64,000 bases of DNA, taken from assembly GCA_016873455.1 (NCBI GenBank), contig VGXE01000006.1, positions 1-64,000 of the forward strand, given 5' to 3'. The position numbers were made by a program, and so were the translations under genes. This document shows, piece by piece, positions 8,510-16,689 of the stretch. This DNA is from Nitrospira sp. Its GTDB lineage: Bacteria > Nitrospirota > Nitrospiria > Nitrospirales > Nitrospiraceae. Position 1 is the stretch's first letter, and every line of letters starts with the position of its first letter. Below the pieces are notes generated by a model. The model made no database searches. It saw nothing but the letters and a program-made list of their open reading frames with translations, and was not told the origin of the DNA.

Positions 8510-10054
8510 ATGGCCCCGACGAGTCAACGAGTCGATATTACTCCCGCGCAGGAAACTCTGTCCCCCGTTGAGCCCTGCACCGTCGTCATTTTCGGCGGAT
8601 CGGGCGACCTGGCGCGCCGCCGTCTGATTCCAGCTCTGTATAATCTGCTTCTCGACGGATTGCTGCCCTCGAACTACGTCGTGCTGGGCTTGGGCCGGAC
8701 CGCCATGAGCGATGAAGAATTCCGTGCCTCCGTGCGGGACGGCGTCGTCAAGCATTCCCGGCAGGCCTTGATTGAGGACACGTGGAACTCCTTTGCCCGG
8801 CATGTGTTCTATTTGGCCGGCGAAAATGACGATCCCCAGACCTATACCAGACTTAAAGCGCGTGCTGAAGAGCTCGAGCGCTCGTTTCAACTGCCCGGAA
8901 ACCGCATTTTCTATCTCAGCATTCCGCCCAGCTCGTTCACCCCGGTCTGTGAAGGATTGGCCGGTTCAGGGCTGGCCGGAGCGCCTGCCACCCGTTCGCC
9001 CTATGCCCGCATCATTGTCGAAAAACCGGTCGGCCGCGATCTCGCGTCCGCGCAGGCGATCAACAGGGTCACGGGACACGTCTTCGATGAGTCGCAAATC
9101 TTCCGCATTGATCATTATCTGGGCAAGGAAACCGTCCAAAATCTGATGGTCGTGCGGTTTGCCAACAGCATTTTTGAGCCGATCTGGAACCACAAGTACA
9201 TCGATCATGTCCAGATCACCGTCAGCGAGGCGGAAGGGGTCGGCACTCGCGCCACCTACTATGAAGAGGCCGGCGCCTTGCGTGACATGGTGCAGAATCA
9301 CATGCTGCAACTGCTCTGCTTGGTTGCCATGGAGCCGCCCTACTCACTCGACCCCGACGTCGTGCGGAATTCCAAAATGGAAGTGCTCCGTTGCCTACGG
9401 CCGATTACCGCCAAGGACGTAGAAGAGTTCACTGTGCGGGCGCAGTACACGGAAGGCACCGCGCACGGAAAACCGGTGCCGGGCTATCGGCGCGAGAAGG
9501 GGGTCAAGCCCGACTCGACCACTGAAACCTATGTCGCGTTGAAATGTTTCGTGGAGAACTGGCGGTGGTCCGGCGTACCGTTTTATTTGCGGACGGGCAA
9601 AGCCCTTCCATTGCGGGCCAGCGAAGTCGCGGTGCAATTCAAAGACATTCCACAGATCCTCTTCAATGCCAATTCACAGATGCCGCAAGCCCCGAACGTG
9701 CTGACCTTGAGAATTCAGCCGGAAGAAGGGCTGTCGCTTCGCATCGTCTCCCGCGTGCCGGGCACCAGAGCGCAAACCCATCCTGTTGAGATGAACTTCA
9801 AGTATGGAGAAGTCTTCGGCCGCCCGTCACCGGAAGCCTATGAACGCCTCTTGCTCGACGTCATGGCAGGGGATGCGTCCCGGTTCATGCGGCGCGACGC
9901 CGTGGAAGCATCCTGGGCCTGGATCACCCAGATCCTCGACGCGTGGGAGAAACTGGGACAACGCTGGCTCCCAGAATATCAGGCCGGAACATGGGGGCCG
10001 GTCGAAGCGGATCGTTTGATTCAACACGACGGCCGCACCTGGCGAGTGCTGTAG
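8510..10054 (+). CDS. zwf: Glucose-6-phosphate 1-dehydrogenase
   Basis: First enzyme of the oxidative pentose phosphate pathway; makes NADPH and 6-phosphogluconolactone. 514 residues, normal length. The coenzyme loop IFGGSGDLARRRL is near residues 26-38, the substrate motif RIDHYLGKE with the catalytic His near 202-210, and IVEKPVGRDL just before it. The C-terminal half contains PFYLRTGKAL, also conserved. It is the second gene of a gnd-zwf operon and converges on the thioredoxin gene 49 bases later, where no clear terminator is seen. Confidence 0.97.
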   Translation: MAPTSQRVDITPAQETLSPVEPCTVVIFGGSGDLARRRLIPALYNLLLDGLLPSNYVVLGLGRTAMSDEEFRASVRDGVVKHSRQALIEDTWNSFARHVFYLAGENDDPQTYTRLKARAEELERSFQLPGNRIFYLSIPPSSFTPVCEGLAGSGLAGAPATRSPYARIIVEKPVGRDLASAQAINRVTGHVFDESQIFRIDHYLGKETVQNLMVVRFANSIFEPIWNHKYIDHVQITVSEAEGVGTRATYYEEAGALRDMVQNHMLQLLCLVAMEPPYSLDPDVVRNSKMEVLRCLRPITAKDVEEFTVRAQYTEGTAHGKPVPGYRREKGVKPDSTTETYVALKCFVENWRWSGVPFYLRTGKALPLRASEVAVQFKDIPQILFNANSQMPQAPNVLTLRIQPEEGLSLRIVSRVPGTRAQTHPVEMNFKYGEVFGRPSPEAYERLLLDVMAGDASRFMRRDAVEASWAWITQILDAWEKLGQRWLPEYQAGTWGPVEADRLIQHDGRTWRVL

Positions 10055-10103
10055 CACCCACCTGTGCGCATTTTGGTTTGCCTGACCCCCTCTCCTGATG
10101 TTC

Positions 10104-10508
10104 TCAGCTGACATCCAGCTTCTTGGTCACAGCACCATGGGTCTGCCCCTGGGAATCAGGCGCAAGATCATCAACCGGGACGTTCAGTTCGCGCTTCACC
10201 TGCTTCACGATTTCGTCCCGTTTTCCCACCCCTCCAATGAACGTCTGAAAGTGCCCGTTTCGATAGAATGCGAGCGCGGGGAGCGAGGTGACGTCCAGCT
10301 CTGCCGGGATTTGCGGATTCTCCTCCACATTCATCGTGAGGACGAGCAGATGTAGGCCAAACTCTTCCTGCACCTGCTCCAGTTCGATGGCTAATGCCTG
10401 GCAATGGCCACAGCCCGGCTTCCAGAATTCGACAAGGACAGGCACCACACTCGCTTCGACCACACGATCAAACTGCCGATCGGTGATCGGTTGCAGTCCA
10501 GCCCTCAC
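10104..10508 (-). CDS. Thioredoxin-family protein with CGHC active site
   Basis: 134 residues, cytoplasmic (no signal peptide). The fold motif VLVEFWKPGCGHCQAL carries a CGHC redox pair, as in protein disulfide isomerases, instead of the CGPC of classical thioredoxin, which usually means a higher redox potential. The cis-proline loop is TSLPALAFY, followed by GGVGKRDEI. The N-terminus lies within the last bases of the GDSL esterase gene (four-base overlap), so it is the second gene of that operon. Substrate unknown. Confidence 0.88.
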   Translation of the reverse strand: MRAGLQPITDRQFDRVVEASVVPVLVEFWKPGCGHCQALAIELEQVQEEFGLHLLVLTMNVEENPQIPAELDVTSLPALAFYRNGHFQTFIGGVGKRDEIVKQVKRELNVPVDDLAPDSQGQTHGAVTKKLDVS

Positions 10509-11143
10509 GATCGCAGACCTTGGGACAGGAGAGGTGTCAGCACCAGGGCGACCTGCTCCGCGAACAGGCGATATCCCGCGGTCGTCAGATGCAGCCCGTC
10601 ATTGGAATACCTCGCGGCCAGTTGGTTGGTGTCCGGATCGGCCGTGGCGTGAAACAGATCGACGCAGGCCACGCGCTTCGCCGCCGCGTACTCACGAATC
10701 AGCTGGTTCAACCGTCCCCGCTGAGCCAGATGCCCGGCCACCCATTCACGCCCTTCCCGGCTCTCTTGGCTGTCTTCTATTCGGAGCGAGGGAACGGTCA
10801 CGGGAATTGGGATGCCACCGCCCGCAAATGTCTGTTCGTAGAGCTTGACCAGGTTGCGCATGACGTCCTCGGGCGCTCCATTCCATCCGAGATCATTCGT
10901 CCCCCCCAAGATCGATACGTACCCTGGCTTGTGATCCACTACATCGCGACGGAATCGCATCACCATCTCGCCGGTTAGTTCGCCGCAGACGCCACTGGTC
11001 CGAACCTGCGCTGATCCACCAAGGAAATCTTGCAGATACTGCCCATACGGCGTCTCCTGTCCTGTTGGATTCGCAGCAGTTGGCGACTGAAATCCCGCCG
11101 TGAGACTGTCGCCAAAACATATGATCAGCACAGATCGGGCCAT
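10505..11143 (-). CDS. GDSL-type esterase/lipase (TesA-like)
   Basis: 212 residues of the SGNH hydrolase fold: block I FGDSLTAGF with the nucleophilic Ser near residue 12, block III GGTNDLGWNG with the oxyanion Asn, and block V DGLHLTTAGY with the Asp-His pair. Relatives hydrolyse acyl-CoA, lysophospholipid or simple esters. No signal peptide precedes block I, so it is probably cytoplasmic. I chose the ATG at 11143 because GCGGAGGAT lies 7 bases upstream and block I follows as in the family; an upstream frame extension is low-quality sequence. Thioredoxin follows with a four-base overlap. Confidence 0.88.
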   Translation of the reverse strand: MARSVLIICFGDSLTAGFQSPTAANPTGQETPYGQYLQDFLGGSAQVRTSGVCGELTGEMVMRFRRDVVDHKPGYVSILGGTNDLGWNGAPEDVMRNLVKLYEQTFAGGGIPIPVTVPSLRIEDSQESREGREWVAGHLAQRGRLNQLIREYAAAKRVACVDLFHATADPDTNQLAARYSNDGLHLTTAGYRLFAEQVALVLTPLLSQGLRS

Positions 11144-11394
11144 CGCATATCCTCCGCGTCTTCTCATCTGGACGGGAACGCCTCGGACCCTCTTTCGCGA
11201 CCGGAATTGTACCGGTACCATCGAGCTCCGGCAATGTCCATCTTCACCCGCCTCCGCAGGAAGCCGCGGCTGCCCGTCCTCCGCAGTAGTCTGCTACGGA
11301 GGATGGATCAAGCCGTGGGGCTCCACCGGAGCGATCGTCGTGGAGAACCGCGATTTTCTTGACGAATCACGGATCTCCCGGTAGGTGTAACTCC
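11144..11394. other. Divergent gap with a hairpin
   Basis: No gene seen. A 12-bp imperfect inverted repeat with a three-base loop lies at 11277-11303 (TCCTCCGCAGTA / TGCTACGGAGGA, one mismatch), with no T-tract, so it looks regulatory rather than a terminator. GTACCGGTAC near 11207 is a short palindrome. Promoters for both flanking genes must lie here but none stands out. Confidence 0.35.
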
Positions 11395-13182
11395 ATGACC
11401 GATCTCAAGACCGCACAGGACATGATGGCCGCGGCCGTGGCAGCAAAAGGCACGGAGGATCCAGAAACCGCATCTGTCAGACGCATCCTCAAACTGTTGG
11501 AGAAGACAGCAAAGTCCAACCGGACCTATGGGACCACCAACCCCGTAGCCCAAAAGTTTTCGCAACAGCTGTTCGAAGAATTGACCGTCCACCTCAATAC
11601 CTGCTCAAAGCTCACAATTTTCATCCAACGATCGGAGCTGGTCTTCAACGACACCATCGTGCTCCAAGCCGACAAAGACAGCAGCAGCGAAGGGGTTGGC
11701 TTCAAACTCTATGCGGACGGCATTCGGGAATTCTCGATCCATCAAGGCCTCAGCCGCGAGGATTTGACGTTCTTTCTGGAGTCGCTCTGGGGCGGCACGG
11801 ATCCGACCCAAGATGACGACGATATCGTCACCCGCTTATGGGCTCGCAATCTCTCGACCATTTCCATTGTGACCGCGGAAGAAATCGCTAAACACTCGAT
11901 GGAGAGCATTGGGGCTCCCTCCGCCGAAGGAGGCATGAGTTCATCGGATGCGACGCTACGGGAACTGCTGGACCGGAACCGCAATCAAGGTGGCCGCACA
12001 GGCTCGGGAACAGGAGAGGGCACCAGCGCGCAGAACAAACGTCTTCAGTCAGGCCTCATCGGCTACGAAGTGACCGACGAAGAACTCGCCGCCCTGGCGA
12101 GCGAGATCGACGCTGAGAGCAAGCAGGACGACCTCCTGTACATCATGGATATGCTGACTGCCATCTTGGCGTACGAAACTTCTCCGGTTTTGCTGACTAA
12201 GCTGTTTACCGTCTGGGGCAGCATCGTAGGATCCCTGTTTCGTGATGGGAAATGGACTGTACTGGAACATGTCTTGAGTCTCCTCCATGAGACCGACGTC
12301 GTACGTCCGGATCTCAGCCAAGAACACAAGCAAGAGGTTGCGTCGCTCTTCTCGGGATTGGGCCGCACGGAACATATCAAGGCTATTGAAACATTTCTCA
12401 ATAGTGCGCCCACCGCCCAAACGGAAGGGCTCTCGACCATCCTGCTTATGATGGGGGCGGACGCCGTCCCCCAGCTCTGCGCCCTGCTCGCCAAACTGGT
12501 GTCACCCGCGCACCAAGCCATCCTTTCAGACACGCTTCTCGTGTTGGCCAAAGACCGTCCTGAGCCGTTGCTCAAAGGCTTGATGGACCGCCGTCCGACC
12601 TATGTCCGCAACTTGCTCGCAATTCTCATGAAATGGAACGACCCTAAATTCGCCGAGGCAGTGGAAAAATTGACGCGCTACCCGGATCCGCATGTCCGGA
12701 AAGACGTCGTGCGCGCGATCAGCCTCTTCCGGCCGAACGGCAATGGCCTCAAGCTGATCTCGTTCATGGAGGATGGAGAGGAAAGCGTTCGCGTCGCCGC
12801 GTTGAAGCTCCTCGTGTCCGGACACTATACCGCCCCATTTTCCAGCTGGTCCCCGGCTCTGTCCGCGGACAACTTTTCGGAACGTCCGGTCAGCGAACGC
12901 CGGGCGGTCTTCCAGGCAATCCGAGCGACATGCGGCGACGAGGCAGTCTCCTATTGGGCGGGCCTCCTGACCGAATGGTCGTGGACGAATCGGAAAAAGA
13001 AAGAAGAGCTGGCCGTCTTGGCTGCAGAATCGCTGGGCAAGCTCGCGACTCCAGCCGCCGTGGCCGCGCTCGAATTGGGAAGCAAGAAAGGCGGTGCTGC
13101 CGTCCGCCAAGCGTGTGTCCATGCGCTGTCGCAAGCGCAGCGACAACAACAGGGGAAAGCCCAGACTGACCTGCCCCAATAA
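11395..13182 (+). CDS. HEAT-repeat protein with an N-terminal domain shared with the next gene
   Basis: 595 residues, no signal peptide. Residues about 25-160 form an alpha/beta domain (KTAKSNRTYGTTNP, SELVFNDTIVL, GLSREDLTFFLESLW) that resembles the N-terminal 190 residues of the neighbouring HD-GYP protein. A polar Gly/Ser linker (about 190-225) follows. Residues about 340-590 are repeated helical pairs of HEAT type, for example RRPTYVRNLLAILMKW, DPHVRKDVVRAI, ESVRVAALKLL and AAVRQACVHALS. Such repeats usually act as a protein-binding surface. The HD-GYP gene begins nine bases later behind AAGGAG, so this looks like a two-gene signalling unit. Exact role unknown. Confidence 0.8.
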   Translation: MTDLKTAQDMMAAAVAAKGTEDPETASVRRILKLLEKTAKSNRTYGTTNPVAQKFSQQLFEELTVHLNTCSKLTIFIQRSELVFNDTIVLQADKDSSSEGVGFKLYADGIREFSIHQGLSREDLTFFLESLWGGTDPTQDDDDIVTRLWARNLSTISIVTAEEIAKHSMESIGAPSAEGGMSSSDATLRELLDRNRNQGGRTGSGTGEGTSAQNKRLQSGLIGYEVTDEELAALASEIDAESKQDDLLYIMDMLTAILAYETSPVLLTKLFTVWGSIVGSLFRDGKWTVLEHVLSLLHETDVVRPDLSQEHKQEVASLFSGLGRTEHIKAIETFLNSAPTAQTEGLSTILLMMGADAVPQLCALLAKLVSPAHQAILSDTLLVLAKDRPEPLLKGLMDRRPTYVRNLLAILMKWNDPKFAEAVEKLTRYPDPHVRKDVVRAISLFRPNGNGLKLISFMEDGEESVRVAALKLLVSGHYTAPFSSWSPALSADNFSERPVSERRAVFQAIRATCGDEAVSYWAGLLTEWSWTNRKKKEELAVLAAESLGKLATPAAVAALELGSKKGGAAVRQACVHALSQAQRQQQGKAQTDLPQ

Positions 13183-13191
13183 GGAGCATCA

Positions 13192-14736
13192 ATGGTGAAT
13201 GATTCCCGTTCGACCCACACGCCGGCCGCTGAAGACTATACGCAACCGATCCTGGCACATGAGAAATCGCTGTCCCAAAAAATCGGCCGAGGCTCCGAGG
13301 CCGGTGATATTCTGGACCAGCAGCTCGTGGTGTTGGGCTTCCAGCTTATCACCCAGCTGAACACACTGATCAAGACCTCCAAGATCCACGGGCGCACCAA
13401 CGCCGCCCTCGACAAGCCGGTCGAAACCATGCTCACACTCATTCAGACGCTGGCCCATGACCGGCCGGCCACGTTGCGCCTCCAAAACGATTTTCTGTTT
13501 CTCTGGGACAGCCATCTCAAAGTCAGCGCGCAACAAATGCTGGTGGTCTCCAGTGTTATCGAAGCGATGGCCAAGTGGAAGATCGGCGGACTGACGTTTG
13601 CGTCGTCGGTTTCGTCCAAAGACCTGCGAGACTTCGCCTATCTCTTCGTCAGCCTCGATCCTGTCGCAAAGACGAGCGAGGATTTCCGGCAGGAACTGAA
13701 GACTATGGGCGTGACAACCATCGAAATTGAAGATCCGCGTATCCTCACCTTAAAAACGGACACGGGAGGATCGGACCTAAAAGGCCAGCACAAAGCGCGG
13801 TCGCGAAGCGCCTATGAGCAAGTATCCACTGCGGCGGGCTCCCTGACACAAGCGATGCGCGATGGCGGCACGATCAGCTTCAAACAGGCCAAGCGTGCCA
13901 TTCAGAATATCATCGACCTCATGATGCAAGACGAGCCCGCCATGCTGGGCTTCGCCACCCTGCGCTGCCACGACCAATATACGCAGAAGCACTCCGTCAA
14001 TGTCGCGCTCCTCTCGATTGCCCTTGCGAACCGAGCCGGCTACCCAAAAGTCGAATTGGCTGATCTCGGATTAGCGGCGCTCTTTCATGACATGGGAAAA
14101 TCGTCTATCCCCCTCGACGTGCTGAATAAGCCGGGAGAATTTACCGAGGAGGAATGGGCCGCGATGCGCAGTCACCCGACAGAAGGGGTCTTGAGCCTCG
14201 CCCAGTTACGCGGCATCACCAATTTGCCGGCACGCATGGCTGCAGCCTCCTTCGAACACCACATGAATCTGGACTATTCCGGCTACCCGAAGCTGAAAAC
14301 GCCGTGGAAGCTGTCGCTGACCGGGCGTGTGCTGATGATCGCGGACTGCTATGACGCCATGACCTCTTCCCGCGTCTATCGCCGTGAACCGATGGACCCG
14401 GCCAAAGTGCTGAGCATGATGTTTCAAAAGTCCGGGAAGAGTTTCGACCCCACCCTCCTCAAACTCTTCGTGACCTGTGTCGGCATCATCCCAATCGGTA
14501 CGTTGGCGGAACTCACCACCGGAGAATTCGCGGTGGTCCTCAAGCCGGCGACCGACAAGGTGGACAGCGAACGACCGCTGGTGAAAGTGATCGCTGGCAC
14601 GAACGGAGAGCCGGTCGACAACGGACCGGAACTGGACCTCACCGAGAAGGATGATACCGGAAACTACTGCCACAGCATTGTGCGGCTCATCGACAATACC
14701 GAACATCGGTTCGATACGAGCCGTTACTTTTCGTAA
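13192..14736 (+). CDS. HD-GYP domain phosphodiesterase (likely cyclic-di-GMP hydrolase)
   Basis: 514 residues. The C-terminal HD-GYP domain (about 225-430) is intact: HSVNVALL, the metal-binding HDMGKSSIP near 300, KPGEFTEEE, RSHPTEGV, then HHMNLDYSGYP near 355-365, which holds the GYP triad. HD-GYP enzymes open cyclic-di-GMP in the cytoplasm. The N-terminal 190 residues (TSKIHGRTN, LRLQNDFLFLWDSHLK, GGLTFASSVSSKDLRDF) form no known sensor domain but match the layout of the N-terminus of the preceding HEAT protein. Two PilZ proteins at 42581-43375 could respond to the same second messenger. Confidence 0.9.
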   Translation: MVNDSRSTHTPAAEDYTQPILAHEKSLSQKIGRGSEAGDILDQQLVVLGFQLITQLNTLIKTSKIHGRTNAALDKPVETMLTLIQTLAHDRPATLRLQNDFLFLWDSHLKVSAQQMLVVSSVIEAMAKWKIGGLTFASSVSSKDLRDFAYLFVSLDPVAKTSEDFRQELKTMGVTTIEIEDPRILTLKTDTGGSDLKGQHKARSRSAYEQVSTAAGSLTQAMRDGGTISFKQAKRAIQNIIDLMMQDEPAMLGFATLRCHDQYTQKHSVNVALLSIALANRAGYPKVELADLGLAALFHDMGKSSIPLDVLNKPGEFTEEEWAAMRSHPTEGVLSLAQLRGITNLPARMAAASFEHHMNLDYSGYPKLKTPWKLSLTGRVLMIADCYDAMTSSRVYRREPMDPAKVLSMMFQKSGKSFDPTLLKLFVTCVGIIPIGTLAELTTGEFAVVLKPATDKVDSERPLVKVIAGTNGEPVDNGPELDLTEKDDTGNYCHSIVRLIDNTEHRFDTSRYFS

Positions 14737-14782
14737 CAAGCACGGCCCTACCCGTCACGATCATATCGCCCGCCCCATTGAC

Positions 14783-14812
14783 TTGACAGTCCAAAACCTG
14801 ATCCTCGACAAT
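14783..14812 (+). promoter_or_regulatory. Candidate promoter giving a leaderless folB mRNA
   Basis: TTGACA at 14783-14788, 18 bases, then GACAAT at 14807-14812. The start codon at 14819 is where transcription would begin, so the mRNA would have no 5' leader and no Shine-Dalgarno sequence is seen. Confidence 0.5.
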
Positions 14813-14818
14813 GCCCGC

Positions 14819-15760
14819 ATGTTGGATCATATCTTCATTGAACGGCTGGAATTCCGCGGACGTTGCGGAGTGACTCCCGAGGAACGGGCTAAACCCCAGC
14901 CGCTGGCCATCGATCTTGAATTGCACGCCGAACTGGGGCGGGCCGGATTGTCGGACCACCTATCCCACACGATCGACTATGCCGCCGTAGCCACGCGTGT
15001 GGTACAGGTCGCCTCGGCCCACGAAGCCTGTCTCCTGGAAGCGATGGCTGAGCGGGTGTTGACCATGCTGTTCGACGATTTTCCGGTCGAACGGGTCACC
15101 CTCTGGATACGAAAACTCCATCCGCCGATCACGTCCGTCACCGGCTCCGTCGGCATCACGATCAACCGGACGAGACTGGCGCACAAGGTCAGACAGGCCG
15201 CTTCCCCTCCAGCGAATTTTCTTCTGCAGCAGCTGCACCGGCTGCCCAAGGGCAAGGCTCTCGACGTCGCAGCTGGGCGCGGCCGCCACTCGCTCTTTCT
15301 GGCCTCGAACGGTTTTCAGGTCGACGCCGTCGACCACGACGAGGGCGCGCTGGCCTACCTCTCCACATCAGCACAGGGCGATGCGTTCTCGGCCATTACC
15401 ACACGGGCCGTAGATCTTGAACAGCCTACGCCGCATGAGCCACGCCTCGGAAAGAACGTCTACGACGTGATCCTGGTCTTCTTCTATCTTCATCGTCCAC
15501 TGTTCCCTGCCATTATAGGAGCGTTGAGGCCCGGCGGAGTCTTGGTCTATGAAACATTTACCATCGACAATCACATTCAACACCGGCACCCGAAGCGGCG
15601 AGAATTTTGCCTGTCTTCCAATGAACTGCTGGGCCTGACCGCACCCCTCCACGTGCTGCACTACGACGAAGGAGCTCATGTGGATACGGATGGGTCTGAC
15701 CGTGTCTATACCGCGCAACTCCTGGCATCTAAACCACTCTCCTCAGGAGCACCCGCATGA
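14819..15760 (+). CDS. folB: Dihydroneopterin aldolase (FolB) fused to a SAM-dependent methyltransferase
   Basis: 313 residues, against about 120 for ordinary FolB. Residues 1-122 are FolB: DHIFIERLEFRGRCGVTPEER with the conserved Glu, LSHTIDYAAVA, LLEAMAERV and RKLHPPI with the catalytic Lys; this enzyme splits dihydroneopterin for folate synthesis. Residues about 125-310 are a class I methyltransferase of the TehB-like type: ALDVAAGRGRHSLFLA is the SAM loop, VDAVDHDEGAL the second motif and LRPGGVLVYETFT a later one. The join falls near residue 125 with no stop or frameshift. The ATG at 14819 is used because the conserved FolB start follows at once. The PHP gene overlaps its stop by four bases. 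Confidence 0.85.
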   Translation: MLDHIFIERLEFRGRCGVTPEERAKPQPLAIDLELHAELGRAGLSDHLSHTIDYAAVATRVVQVASAHEACLLEAMAERVLTMLFDDFPVERVTLWIRKLHPPITSVTGSVGITINRTRLAHKVRQAASPPANFLLQQLHRLPKGKALDVAAGRGRHSLFLASNGFQVDAVDHDEGALAYLSTSAQGDAFSAITTRAVDLEQPTPHEPRLGKNVYDVILVFFYLHRPLFPAIIGALRPGGVLVYETFTIDNHIQHRHPKRREFCLSSNELLGLTAPLHVLHYDEGAHVDTDGSDRVYTAQLLASKPLSSGAPA

Positions 15761-16605
15761 GCCGCGTGGATTTCCATCTGCACACCACCCATTCCGACGG
15801 AAGCTGCACACCAGCCGAAGTCATCGAGCTTGCCGCCAAAGCAGGCGTAACGGCTCTCGCCATTACCGACCATGACATTACAACGGGTATCCCCGAAGCC
15901 GCCGCAGCAGGGAAAGCCCGGGGAATCGAGATCATTCCCGGCATCGAGATCAGTTCTCTCCTGGGCGGCTCTGAATTGCACATGCTCGGCTACTTCCTCG
16001 ACTATGAAGATGCCCGCCTGAACGACCGGCTGACGCGCCTCCGGGAAAGCCGGCATCGCCGCAATCCACAAATCATCGAACGCTTGCAGGCGGCTGGCAT
16101 CGGCATCACCTATGATGAAGTCCGTGCCCTCGCGGGCACCGACTCCGTGGGACGGCCGCACATCGCGCGGGTCTTGATGGAGAAAGGAGTTGTATCTTCG
16201 GCCAAGGAGGCGTTCAACTTATGGCTGGCAGACGGACGGCCGGCCTATGTACCGCGCGAACTCCCGACACCGGCGGAAGCTATCCTTTGGATCAAGGAAG
16301 CGAAGGGTCTGGCCGTCCTGGCCCACCCAACCTGGGTGAAGACCACGGAGGGCACCTTGACGGATCTGGTCCGAAAACTCAAAGCCGACGGACTCGACGG
16401 AGTGGAAGTGCACTACAGCACCCACACCCCGAGGCAAACACGAGACTACCTGGCGCTGGCCAAGCAACAGGGCTTGCTGGTGACCGGCGGAAGCGACTTC
16501 CACGGCCTGACGAAACCCGACATCGACGTGGGGATCGGCAAAGGTTCGCTCCACGTTCCGAACTCACTGCTCGACACGATGAAACGCGCCGTGGCACGGC
16601 AATAG
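15757..16605 (+). CDS. PHP-domain phosphoesterase (YciV/TrpH, RNase AM-like)
   Basis: 282 residues of the PHP metallophosphatase family. Metal-binding motifs are all present: DFHLHTTHSDG at residues 5-15, AITDHDITTGIP near 43, GIEIS near 68, GRPHIA near 131, AHPTW near 190 and GGSDFHG near 248. The best-studied relatives remove nucleotides from the 5' ends of RNA (RNase AM) or hydrolyse nucleotide 3',5'-bisphosphates. It is coupled to the folB-methyltransferase fusion by an ATGA overlap, which suggests co-production but not a shared pathway. Confidence 0.88.
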   Translation: MSRVDFHLHTTHSDGSCTPAEVIELAAKAGVTALAITDHDITTGIPEAAAAGKARGIEIIPGIEISSLLGGSELHMLGYFLDYEDARLNDRLTRLRESRHRRNPQIIERLQAAGIGITYDEVRALAGTDSVGRPHIARVLMEKGVVSSAKEAFNLWLADGRPAYVPRELPTPAEAILWIKEAKGLAVLAHPTWVKTTEGTLTDLVRKLKADGLDGVEVHYSTHTPRQTRDYLALAKQQGLLVTGGSDFHGLTKPDIDVGIGKGSLHVPNSLLDTMKRAVARQ

Positions 16606-16635
16606 CCGCCGTTCGTGCGTCTTTCCAGCTATTCA

Positions 16636-16663
16636 TTGACTCCCGTTCCCTATCCGCTAGACT
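16636..16663 (+). promoter_or_regulatory. Sigma-70-like promoter for the protein kinase
   Basis: TTGACT at 16636-16641, 16 bases, TAGACT at 16658-16663. Transcription would start near 16670, twenty bases before the ATG at 16690. Confidence 0.55.
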
Positions 16664-16689
16664 TTCACCAGTCCTCAAGCCAGATCTCT

